DNA of 64,000 nucleotides from Metallyticus violacea (taxonomy: Eukaryota; Arthropoda; Insecta; Mantodea; Metallyticidae), in contig CM060830.1 in assembly GCA_030762175.1 (NCBI GenBank), positions 53,623,501 to 53,687,500 on the forward strand, in the 5' to 3' direction. The translations under genes were made by a program, and so were the position numbers. How positions within the stretch are numbered: the first letter of the stretch is position 1; every line of letters begins with the position of its first letter. Positions 54,830-64,000 of this stretch are shown in pieces. Below the pieces are notes generated by a model. The model saw only the letters and a program-made list of their open reading frames with translations. It ran no database searches and was not told the origin of the DNA.

Positions 54830-55990
54830 TAAATATGAGGCCTGTACAATAAAAAAAAACTATAATTTTACTTGCACACTTTCTGTGCTAACGTTTAAGA
54901 TTATCATATTTTGTTATCTCAATACGTAATTTACAAGTCGTACTAGTTTCATTGTTGTCACTTCCGGTTCCCACCTGTGAGAGGTGTGCAAGCTGACATG
55001 TTCAGTTCCGCCTGCAGCAAAATGGAGATGTCACGCGACGAACAACTTCGAAGTTGCAGGTGGCCCATGAAGAATTTGTTCTTGTATACAGCACAACTCG
55101 GAGATGGTTTAAAATGTTTAAAGAGGAGATGCAATCAATTTCAAAGGAAAATGGACCCATAACTTCATATTTTGCTCTAACGAAAGAAAGCATTAGCACC
55201 ACTTGTGTCATTTTGATAGAGGATAGTCGAATAACTATAAGAACATTTTCAGAAATTCTGCAAATTTCACTGACTGACATCCACACTTTGGTAGTTGAAA
55301 AATTGCACATGAGATTGTTTGATTCATGAACAAAAATAAGTTCACTGTAAGCAAATGAAGATTATACTACCGGAAGATGAGGGTTTTCTTTTGAAGGTAA
55401 TCACTGCTAATGAAACTTTGCTACACCATTTCAATCCTAAGAGCAAAAAGCTCTACGCGGAAACCTGCATCATCATCAATAGCAAACAAAATAAAAATGG
55501 TTGCTTCTGTCAGGAAAGTTATGGTCATCTCATTTTTCGACATTCAAGGAATCGTTAATCAGCACAACTGTAACTGAGAAATACTATAGAGAAGTCCTGA
55601 ATACTCTGCAAGGCCATATCACACTTGCAAAAGGTCACCTTTCCGTGCAACAAGTTGAATTTCTGCACCACGATAATGCACGGCCGCACATCGTAAATGT
55701 TGCTGCTAAATATGCACAAAAATCAAAGTGAAATGTGTTCTTCCTTCTCCCTGTAGTCTTGATTTAGCTCCGTGTGACTTTTTCCTTTTCCCCAAATTGA
55801 AGAAACACCTTCACGGAAGGCATTTTCCACATCAGAAACAGTGATGAAGGCTGCGAAAGCGATGTTGAAGGATCTGTCTATAAATTAATTTAAGCACATC
55901 TTTGAAGACTGTTAAACGCTCGGACGAGTGCATTTCGTACAACGGGAACTACTTTAAAAAAAATCATCAAAACTATGAGAATGAGTTGTC
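54830..55990 (+). pseudogene. Decayed mariner transposase
   Basis: Ordered pieces fit a mariner. DSRITIRTFSEILQIS lies at about 55225-55272, followed by LHMR (second HTH). VITANETLLHHFNPKSK at about 55393-55443 is the first catalytic block, with the essential Asp of GDET replaced (ANET). HDNARPHIVNVAAKYA at about 55669-55716 is the second. In a new frame, LDLAPCDFFLFPKLKKHLHG at about 55752-55810 is the third. Frames change at least three times, and a stop lies at 55327. The element is therefore dead by both frameshift and active-site loss. The 5' limit is uncertain ('gaggcctgtacaata' near 54838 may be a terminus) and the 3' terminus was not matched. Confidence 0.82.
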
Positions 55991-55994
55991 AAAA

Positions 55995-57745
55995 TTTATG
56001 ATTATTCTTTGTTGAACAACTTTCGTATTAATGTCTCAGTTTGGTCTTGTGTAATTCACCACCTCGCATTTTTATGACTTCATTGATGCAACGGATATTA
56101 ATTAAAAGTATTTATTTTACATTCGGTGACCTATAATGCTTTCTTGGTCCTTTTTCCTCCAATATGCTTCAAGGTTAATTTATATAAATATTTTTTGTCA
56201 CCAAATGTAAGCATTCTGGATGCTTTATAACTAAAATGGTAGAAATATTCCAAAGGGTAATGCCATGAAAATTAAGAGTGAGCTTTTTATTTATATTCAG
56301 CAAGTCTAAAGTCCATATGCCTTATTTGAAAAATTTAAGGACATAAAATTGAAGAGTCTCCACATTGCAGTGAACTTAAATAAGCATAGAAAATCCCTGT
56401 CCTTTGTATTCACAACAATGCCAGCTTAATAATGAAAGGATAAGCTCGAGAGTCGCTCTTTCAGTTATATTTGGAGCAAGGGAAGATTTCATTTACTTAC
56501 TTTTCAATACCAGGATTTTCCTTTTCCATTATTCCGGATTAAACAAAAAAGGAACCCACAGGAGATTAGCATTTGGTTTGCAGATGTGTTCTTTACATTT
56601 GATACGTGCACTGTGGCTGTTAGAAGGGTTTAAAAGCAAAACAATTATCAACTTGCTACTTGCCAAGCATTATACAGCATGCTTCAAAATTTCCAGGCAC
56701 TGTTCAACCATTTTGAACTATGCAATGCCAAACATGAAGTGCTAGATAAGTCAAATTAAAATTGCAACTGCTGCAGTTGCTTTTAAATAGATGAAGATAT
56801 TTTTGGTTCCTTAGGTTCCACTAAAAAGTAAACGTTATTTCCATGTCATAGACGATGAAATAGTGAATTATAAAAGAATATGAATGGATTTATAAGCCAT
56901 TTTAGCATTCCTAATGACAGTGTTTCTCAAAGTGTTTCGTTAGTTTATTATATCAAATTATTGTTAAGTTAGCTCACAGTGTGAAATGGCCATATTTTGG
57001 CATTTGTTTACATTCTGCGAACACAAAAACACCAATTTGTTTGTAAAGAAATGAAATTCTATTATAAAAGAATATGACTGCCATCATATTGTTCAATAAC
57101 AAATAGTCTTTCGCTATAAACGGCATCAGTAAGAGCATTCTTTGAATGCTTTCAATGACATTCGATATTGATTGTTTTAGTTCCCCACGAATAGTAGTCT
57201 ACTAAGAAATGCCCTTTATTTTACGTAACCCCATAACCAGTGCCTGCCGGATTAATCGTTCGGAAAAATTCCACTAATTATATGATCACCAATTGTGTTA
57301 ATCCTTAAACGGTGTTCTATATGTGAGGTGGAGCGCCATGTTGCATAAAACAACGTTCTTATGGTTCTGTTGGTATTACAAAGCTTTGCAACATTCGAAA
57401 ATATCACTGCCTGTTATTTTTTCCCATTATCAACTTTCCATTTCTTCATAGAACCAAGGCTTCATTATAAAATGTGACGTAAAACCACACAAGACATGTT
57501 AACCTTGACGTCATGTAATCCTTGTGTTATGATTTTTTCCGTCCATATCTTACAATTGTGAGTATTAACACTTCCCACTTTCAGGACCGTAGGCGGCATA
57601 CGATGTTTAAATCTCCCTTCATGCTGTAGGCAGGCGAGCTATGTTTAACGCCACACTTGAAATAACTCTATTTATATTTCGCGTCCAAGCGTTAGTATGA
57701 TTTAGTTAGTGTTTTTTTCTTATAGATGGAAGTAGATTTACTTAC
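55995..57745. other. Non-coding, nothing recognised
   Basis: A 113-codon open frame at 56404-56745 has no motif that I recognise, lacks good splice signals and is not called. The rest is AT-rich without repeats assigned. Confidence 0.4.
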
Positions 57746-57749
57746 CCTT

Positions 57750-58600
57750 ACAAACAGACGGCTCTTGTGCAGTAGTCAGGTCTCCTTTCACGAACGGACG
57801 CGGGGAAAACCGAGAAGTAGTTCGCAACAAATGCAAGCGGGCAGGACAGTCGAAACGCACGAAAACGAGCAATCATACGCCAAATTAACTTTTCAGGATG
57901 CATGTTAATAGTTAATCATATTCAGTATACAGCGAAACGAAACAAGAAACTGTAATGTAGCAATATAACACGTAAAGTAAATAATAATCATAGAGAAAAA
58001 GGTATAAGCTTTTAACACTACAGTATTGAATATTTTTTTTAACTTAATCTAACCTAACCTAAATTTTCCACCTAGGCGTTATTTTAAAGCTATGTGTTTT
58101 AATATAAAAAGGAACATTTATTATATTGGAACAGTGTAAACAAATCATGAAGATTAATAAAAATTAGCCTCTAGGGGAATCCAATGTAACACGCAAAGTC
58201 AATAAAAGTCAATGGGGTGAAGGTATACGCTTTTAGCATTATAAATTTTGAATATATTATTTATTTCAGTTTAATCTAACCTAACCTAACCAAAATTTGC
58301 AACCTATGTGTTTTCACATAACTGTAAATTTAACATAAAAACATAAACAATAATATTTATTATATTGGAACAGTGTATTCAAATTATGATGATTAAAAAA
58401 AATAGCTGCTGCTGGTGGGATCAAACCCACTGCTTTCCCAATAGTAACACTGCACTCTAACCAACTCTTCAGTTATACTAGTACATGGTGAAAATGGTAA
58501 TTATTTGCCTTCGTATGTTAAGTCATACTAATCGAAACAAGCTGGGTTTCTCCGCTGCCGTTCATGAAAGGAGGCATGACTACTGCACAAGAGCCGTCAG
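57750..58600. mobile_element. TIR element with tandem core and antisense tRNA-like sequence
   Basis: The left arm 57757-57800 (start 'gacggctcttgtgcagtagt') recurs inverted at 58553-58598, with 22 identical bases and then 4 or so mismatches in about 20. Inside are two direct copies of a unit of about 220 bp (57950-58165 and 58178-58405), each containing 'ctaacctaacc' and 'ttattatattggaacagtgt'. After these comes a minus-strand tRNA-like segment, 58408-58480, with 'gagttggttagagtgcag' (A-box region) and 'gtgggtttgatcccacc' (B-box region). The right-arm region 'ctccgctgccgttcatgaaa' parallels 'ctacgctgtcgctcgaaac' in the 14.6-15.1 kb element. There is no transposase, so it must be non-autonomous. 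Confidence 0.6.
57950..58405. repeat. Two diverged tandem units with CCTAA pentamers
   Basis: The two units of about 220 bp share 'taacacg-aaagt-aataa', 'ggtata-gcttttaacactа'-like sequence, 'aatctaacctaacct' and 'tattatattggaacagtgta'. The CCTAA runs (58050-58062 and 58276-58292) equal two to three units of the insect telomere repeat TTAGG on the other strand, too short to be a true telomeric array. Confidence 0.75.
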
Positions 58601-58604
58601 TGAG

Positions 58605-59965
58605 CAAGGAAAAGTGTAGATTTGACATTCTCCTTCCATATAAAAATTTTTTCACAGGGTATCTGATTTATCCCCGGTGTTCATAGAATAGATATCTCAG
58701 CTTCGCCTAGCGTTAATGTCAAGTACTTGAGATTGCAGTGCGTGTCAGCATTTCTGTGTAGGGCCTGAATTGTAGGTTTATAGCCATGACTTATCAAACA
58801 ATTTTTTTTTTCCCACAGACGAAGACATTTTGGACATTTTCTACAATACCGATTCAGGTGAGAAATTAATTCCAGAATTGAATTCCGACAGCAGTGACAT
58901 GAAATTCCGATTTCCCGAACCACCATTTACATCTAATTCGTGACTAAATATTCAATTAGAAAAAGGATCACGGGTTACACAAATGTTCTCTTGAACGATG
59001 ATTTTTTTTTTTTTTGAATATGTATGCAAACAGGCAAATATGTGCGCGAGTCAAGTGATTAGTGCGGTGCTGAAGCCTGTCACAAAAATTCAATGTAGAC
59101 CTGGAAAGCAGTAGATATTCCTGAACCAAAGATATTTATGGGATAGACGATACTTGTTCTGAAGTCAATAATAAAAATGTACCGAACTGAAGACCCTGTT
59201 TTTGAAACTGTGTTTTTTTAAAAACAATATCTCAAAAATTCTTTCATTTCCTTACTGCAGAGGCAGCAGTGTATCTACTAATACTACAGGCAGTCTAGCA
59301 GTGAAAAATATATACGTAATTTCATAATTTTTTACTTGTATTTCAGGAGCAATACTAAACGTTATGCAGTGGTGTATAGAGGGTGGGAGTGGCATTAAAA
59401 TAGCTGACATTTAAATGCCTCATTGAGAATGTGTTAGTTAACTCGAAATGTGTTCTTGCCATTCAGCGTGCTTGGTTTCCACTCACTATACATTTCTTGT
59501 ATGCGTCACAGCTATCAGGTTGCAGCGCAGGTGTTTATTTTCGTGCTGTTAACATGACCTGGCGTTTAGTCATGGCTAGGGTAGAATTTATACAGAGAAA
59601 TAATCTTTGGATTTTGTTCACAAGTAAGCATTTTAGTGAACAGTCATTCGATCAACGTAGCAAACGCACAACATGATTATAGAACAAACAAATTTGCTAC
59701 TTAAGATGAAATTTTCGACACTTCATTCGACATTATTATAGTTTTTTTATATTTATTTATCCATTACCTAGGTAAAGCGAGAGTGACAATGGCGATAAAC
59801 TGACGATAGTAATGATACTGGGGAAACCATACAGATCAAGAGCGATCATCATTTCATTTAGGAAACCCAGAGATAAAACAAATTCCCTCTACCCGATTCA
59901 AGTATCAAACATTACAGCAATTGTTTTCAAAGAGTCTTTGACACGATATGTGAGGAACCCTATTA
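58605..59965. other. Non-coding, nothing recognised
   Basis: Open frames of about 80 codons at 58681-58926 (minus) and 59431-59676 (plus) show no motif. Short poly-T tracts only. Confidence 0.4.
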
Positions 59966-59974
59966 TTGTACCAA

Positions 59975-60115
59975 GCAGAGGGGTAATCTCGTTCGGGGAA
60001 ATTTCCCGGGTTCATATTCTTAGCGCCCGGCCATCCTGATTTGGGAACATTCGTGTTTTTCCCTGGTCGCTTAGGGAATGACACATTTCATGTCATTCCA
60101 TCGGTTCTGTTACAG
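59975..60115 (+). mobile_element. Probable type 3 SINE fragment
   Basis: 'cctgatttgggaacattcg' and 'tttttccctggtcgcttagg' followed by 'gaatgacac' parallel the type 3 body at 8.26-8.32 kb ('gacaatcagactttcgg', 'tttccctgattgcttagg'). The 'cccgggttcatattc' upstream sits at the B-box place. Its A-box end is poor. Confidence 0.45.
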
Positions 60116-60119
60116 GGTC

Positions 60120-60945
60120 GAAAATGCCACGGTAAAGTGGACACTGGTGCGACGTGACGGTGGCTTGGGCTTTAAAAATGTCTATGCTCGCTATCTGATA
60201 TGGAAGCGGGCCTTTTGAGGGGTTTGTTCTCCGCCAGCGTCGGGGTATTGAATATGGAAACATATCAAAAATCGTCTCAATCATATAAAACAGTGTGGAA
60301 ATAAAAGGTATCGCTGTCTTTCTCTAACGCATACATGTTATCATTTGCTCCGTCCTTTTCTACTCTCGCGCTATCAACAAGTTGCTAATAATGCAGTGTA
60401 ATTGTAATTGTCAGTTCTGAGCATATTATTCTAAGGGAAATATTTTTCTCTATCATATTATCTCATTATTAGAAGTATTATAGCTTTCTATGGGCCCAAA
60501 TTTCTAAAGAGAATATGTTCAATATCTGCTGGTTGTGTGCTTATCACGCAGCACATAAAGCACCAATGATTAGAAAACACCAATATTTTTTTTTTTTCTG
60601 AGCTGAAATAATGATATCTGCCTCTTTTGATTCCTCTATACTTAATAAGACGATTATTATTTTGTTTTAATGAAACATTTACGGTAACTTCAATACCTGG
60701 GCAGCAGAAAAGTTCAGTTAAGGAGGTTTGGAGATGTCTTTTAAAGGAAACTGGAATTCTGTAATTTATGGCATTCAGTGTTTATTAACAAAGGTCGCCC
60801 AACTATTCAGCCTGCAACCGCCAAACTGACAGGAGGCAGTGTGTATCTCTAAATGTTTAACATTGTCAGTGTGTAAGGAGTAATTATGGAGGGAAAACTA
60901 GGTAGAGGCGAAGTGTTAGTAGATTAACAGGTAAAAATGTAAATT
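60120..60945. other. Non-coding, nothing firm
   Basis: The segment 60120-60260 is GC-moderate with a 63-codon minus frame lacking motifs. The remainder is AT-rich. Confidence 0.4.
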
Positions 60946-60949
60946 AATA

Positions 60950-61580
60950 GTGAATGTGTTTGATTATTTTTCAAGCAAAATGAGCAGTAAGGCAGTAAAG
61001 GAAACAGCTAAGGCTACCGGGTGTTTCAGAAACAGTAGTGTATAGAGTAGGAAAGAACGAAAGATAGGACCTCTGAGAACGCCATAAAAAACAAAGAAAT
61101 AAACCGCAAGGTTAACGCAATATGATGGAATAGTGCGGTGGATTGCTTATTCTTTCCTATTTGAAAACATTACACGTACGTCGAATATAATTTTGGCGAG
61201 AGTGATGACACCCTATCAAATTTCTCAAGGGCTACTTTGAATCGATTTCTACATAACTTGGAATTCGAATATGAAAGAAGATGCAAAAAGCGCATATTAA
61301 ATAGAATGAGATGATATTATCAGATGGCGACACAAATATCTAAAATACATAAAAAGTTTAGTGTCCATGGGAATTCAGCTGTTTATATGGACGAGTCTTG
61401 GGTAAATGTACGTCATATGGTGGCTAAAGCGTGGAGGGATATCAAAATTAAAATTTCTTGTCAAGAAACAACTGAGGGTCTAAGCACAGGACTCAGGTCA
61501 CCCCGGGATCCCGGATCAAGATTTACTTTGGAAATGAGCAAGAGTTTATCAAACATTTCTTGCAAAAGAAAGCGCACATC
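60950..61580 (+). pseudogene. Tc1-like transposase relic, N-terminal two thirds
   Basis: It starts near ATG 60980 with SSKAVKETAKATG and, after a one-base shift, VSETVVYRVGKNER, an HTH. Further on come FSRATLNRFLHNLEFEYERR (about 61222-61280) and MATQISKIHKKFSV, followed by VYMDESWVNVRHM (about 61381-61420). This holds the first catalytic Asp as D-E-S-W, which matches the 'VYLDETWVN-GH' motif of an insect DDE family. TEGLSTGLRSP and PGSRF follow, equivalent to the usual G-G-R strand. Stops occur between the blocks. The frame is lost at about 61580, where a type 2 SINE follows. No third catalytic motif was found beyond it. Confidence 0.72.
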
Positions 61581-61587
61581 ACGAAAT

Positions 61588-61855
61588 AATAGAATGAATG
61601 AACGGTGTTTAACACCCGTTTTGCTACAGAGGCACCACAGGCGATGGGCACTGATGATACGAAAGATGAAATGATTTTTGGGGAAAGGATTTATTTTTAA
61701 AAAAGGAATGGTACCAGGCCTAAGTTTAGGGTACCTCCCCGGTATTTGCCATTTATGACGACTGAGAAAAGCCTGGAAAAAACCTCAGTCAGGGAGGACG
61801 GTCCTGGCGGGATTACGTGCCTTCCAACCTCGGCCACCAGTGGCGGTCGAAATAA
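61588..61855 (-). mobile_element. Type 2 SINE next to the transposase relic
   Basis: The reverse complement starts near 61850 with 'cgccactggtggccgaggtt'. It lacks about 30 bp of the head, so the B box is degenerate ('gtaatcccgccaggaccg'). The body then runs 'accgtcctccctgactgagg', 'ggcaaataccggggaggt' and 'aacttaggcctgg', and ends 'gggtgttaaacaccgttc' with an ATTC tail. Clear target duplications were not identified. Confidence 0.85.
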
Positions 61856-61859
61856 TAGG

Positions 61860-63460
61860 AGAAATTTACATATATAAGAGCAGTGATTCGCTGAACAGCC
61901 CTGGGGGAGCTGTTATTTCAACCGCCAATGCAAAATATCACAGCAAGATATGCCTGTCACCTCTTGGAAGAAAAATGACACAATTATTTGCCTTACTTCT
62001 GTTTCTTGAGTCTAAACATAAAGAGAGATACAAAATGCAATGTAGTTGACGAAATGGCAAAGACAGTAGGTAACAAGTTCTTGGCATATCACCATATCAT
62101 TGTGAAACATATCCCATCGAAATGATATGATCATAATTAAAAAAATACATTAAAATGAACAATGTGTTCTTTAGACAATCACAAATAAAGCTCTTAATTT
62201 CAGAAGCATATGAACATATTCAGTGCATAAATTCGTCGAATTGTGGGGACAAAATAAAAAGGTTAAAAGTGAAATGTGGACAGTCTGCGAAATCCAAGTC
62301 TACAGTCCTGATTTTTTTTTCATCACTATCATCGTCTTCGCCAACAAGAACTACTCCTACAGAATCATGTTTTTGATTCGCCTGAATGCAGTGTTTATTA
62401 AAGCTTTTAGAAACTTATATATCAACATATTTTGTTGATAATTTATTTATTTTTATAATTGTAAAATCCTATTTTAAAGTATTTAAAATATAAATCAGAG
62501 AGATGAAATGAACATATAAATTGTGTTACAATATCTTTAAATAGCAGTTTCACTATTAGTGATATATTATTCACAACAGACATTAAATTAGAGAATATTG
62601 CAGCTGCACGCTTTAGTTGCGAGCAAAAGAATAAAAGTATGGTACTTTTGGCAACAGTGTATTGTCCTCTAAGGCTGAGAAGCGCGTCTATATTCGTGCG
62701 TAGGCACAAACGGCTAGCCCTTGAGCGAGGCTAAACCAGAAAAGTGTGTTAATATCTCTAAGGAGTTGAAATGGTCAGGTGTAAATATAGAAAACGCTTT
62801 TTTTTGCAATAGAACTGAAAGATAACAAATATACAGATCTATTTTTAGATACCCCTATTTTCAGAAATATTATGAGCCCTTGTAAGAAATTCCTTGAGAA
62901 GTTTTAGACAGCTTGTAAGCAAATTCAACATCTTTCTTTAGATGCAGCTGTGATTCCTTGCATGGAAAACGTTCGTGTGATTGGATTAAAGTACATATGC
63001 TTCAGAAGATTGTCAAAAAAGAACAGGGTTGGAAAAAAATATCATTTTAAGATGTGTAAGAAAAGAAGTGAAACGATAAACATTTGCAAATTCTGCCTTA
63101 TGCTGCTCCATAATGGAGAATGCTTTCACAGATTTAACACCCTCCAGCATCTTAGAAACTTTTAAAATTAAATTCATTAGAGTATTTAGGTACTTTTAAT
63201 AAATGTTTTGAGCGGACAGTATATAAGCAAGCATAAAACGCTATATTTCCTTGGAAAGCGCATTTAAATACCAAGTTTCCAATGTGTTTAACATGCCTAG
63301 TTTTAGGCCAGTTATCAGTTTCTGATTCTAAAACTGGATGAGCACACCACAAGTTGCTAACATTGCAGTATCAGTACCTATGATCATAAATACATGCTCA
63401 ATGTGCAATAGAAAAGACATACTTTGCATAGAAATCCTTGCTAACTACGGTTTTTTTTTT
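61860..63460. other. AT-rich non-coding sequence
   Basis: Open frames up to 88 codons lack motifs. Near 62710 there is a variant of the short repeat also seen at 8.6 and 38.55 kb ('cttgagcgaggctaaa'). Nothing else recognised. Confidence 0.4.
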
Positions 63461-63464
63461 TTTG

Positions 63465-63630
63465 AATGATTTATTTATGGACGCTCTTTAACAGCTCAGG
63501 TCATCAGCGTCCCTTTCAACTCAGGGCGTGAAACGGCCGACAAAATTTGCTCAGAGGCCTCTCTTTCAGGCTTGAGGTTCATTTCGTGCCGTAAATGTAC
63601 GACACGGGACCCACGGCAATACTTAATTTT
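63465..63630 (-). mobile_element. 3' half of a type 1 SINE
   Basis: Reading the minus strand from about 63625: 'ccgtgggtcccgtgtcgtac', 'tttacggcacgaaatgaac', 'gcctgaaagagaggcctctg', 'ggccgtttcacgccctgag', ending 'gctgatgacctgagctg' and 'agcgtccataaataaatca'. The tRNA-like head is absent. It is well preserved, so a fairly recent 5'-truncated insertion. Confidence 0.88.
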
Positions 63631-63634
63631 GTTT

Positions 63635-64000
63635 TCTAAATATTTATATTTGTTTCAATATGTAATTTTATATTATTTTATCATGGTGTAAACTTTAATA
63701 CAAGTGCATTAGTTTAATTTAATTTATGGATAAAGTTATATTATACAGACTAGCAATTTTTAATTAAGTACAACGTTTTTCTTAGTTATATTCAGCATTT
63801 GGTAGAGTAATGTAGTAAGCTGCAAAAATAGTGTTTAGTATAATTATAGTTAGTATAATATACTAATATATACTAATAAATTTCCTACTAGATCCACAAC
63901 ACAGAAATTAAAAAGAATGATTTTGTATTTGTTTCTCAAGCATATGTTAAAAATTACACTTTTTGAACGCAAAAAAACGAAGAAATTAATATTTACACTG
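63635..64000. other. AT-rich sequence, nothing recognised
   Basis: Low-complexity AT-rich DNA with short 'agtataat'-type repeats around 63835-63875. No gene or repeat class assigned. Confidence 0.5.

Noticed and set aside
56404..56745. 113-codon open frame as a gene
   Set aside because: No recognisable motif, biased composition and no splice or promoter signals; this length can occur by chance in 64 kb.
58408..58480. Genuine tRNA gene on the minus strand
   Set aside because: A- and B-box-like words are present, but the acceptor and anticodon stems do not pair convincingly and the unit sits inside a repeat element.
1..64000. CRISPR array, bacterial operon or phage insertion
   Set aside because: No regularly spaced repeats with unique spacers, no ribosome-binding sites with tightly packed long frames, and the transposon and SINE content is that of an insect.

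Overview
The window looks like intergenic or intronic DNA from a large, AT-rich, transposon-dense insect genome. The evidence is several mariner/Tc1-type transposase relics, a non-LTR retrotransposon family, tRNA-derived SINEs, long (AAT)n arrays and insect-type TTAGG-like pentamers. The two main SINE families resemble ones I associate with cockroaches and other Blattodea (Periplaneta-like). That assignment rests on memory and was not checked. There are no bacterial genes, rRNA genes or CRISPR arrays, and no intact protein-coding gene of normal length. The longest open frame is about 135 codons and lies inside a transposon relic. Layout: a degraded non-LTR retrotransposon on the minus strand (about 3.0-5.7 kb); AT-rich DNA with microsatellites and a SINE (5.7-9.8 kb); a decayed Tc1-like transposase on the minus strand (9.8-11 kb); tRNA-like inverted repeats and a SINE cluster (11.9-15.1 kb); a mariner nested inside an older, different mariner (18.56-20.91 kb); two internally deleted copies of one TIR transposon family in opposite orientation (22.3-22.9 and 28.6-29.4 kb); a second copy of the non-LTR family (27.4-28.6 kb). 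From 30 to 50 kb there are further mariner, Tc1 and pogo-like relics, SINE copies and a repeat pair that may be an LTR-element leader (39.1 and 42.1 kb). From 50 to 64 kb come an X-box-like site, a perfectly flanked SINE insertion, a THAP-domain fragment behind a promoter-like segment, a decayed mariner, a TIR element with an internal tRNA-like sequence, a Tc1-like fragment disrupted near a SINE, and a terminal SINE. Three places may be host sequence. One is a 184-bp open exon with splice-like borders on the minus strand at 24.2 kb. One is a short terminal-exon candidate with a strong acceptor and an AATAAA at 31.4 kb. One is the THAP fragment with YY1-like and inverted CCAAT motifs upstream at 53.2 kb. 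None forms a complete gene here. I found no convincing new multi-gene system. The most unusual structural observation is a low-copy family of inverted-repeat elements carrying an antisense tRNA-like core (14.6-15.1 and 57.7-58.6 kb). The mixture of TE relics in both orientations would also make the window worth checking as a piRNA source.
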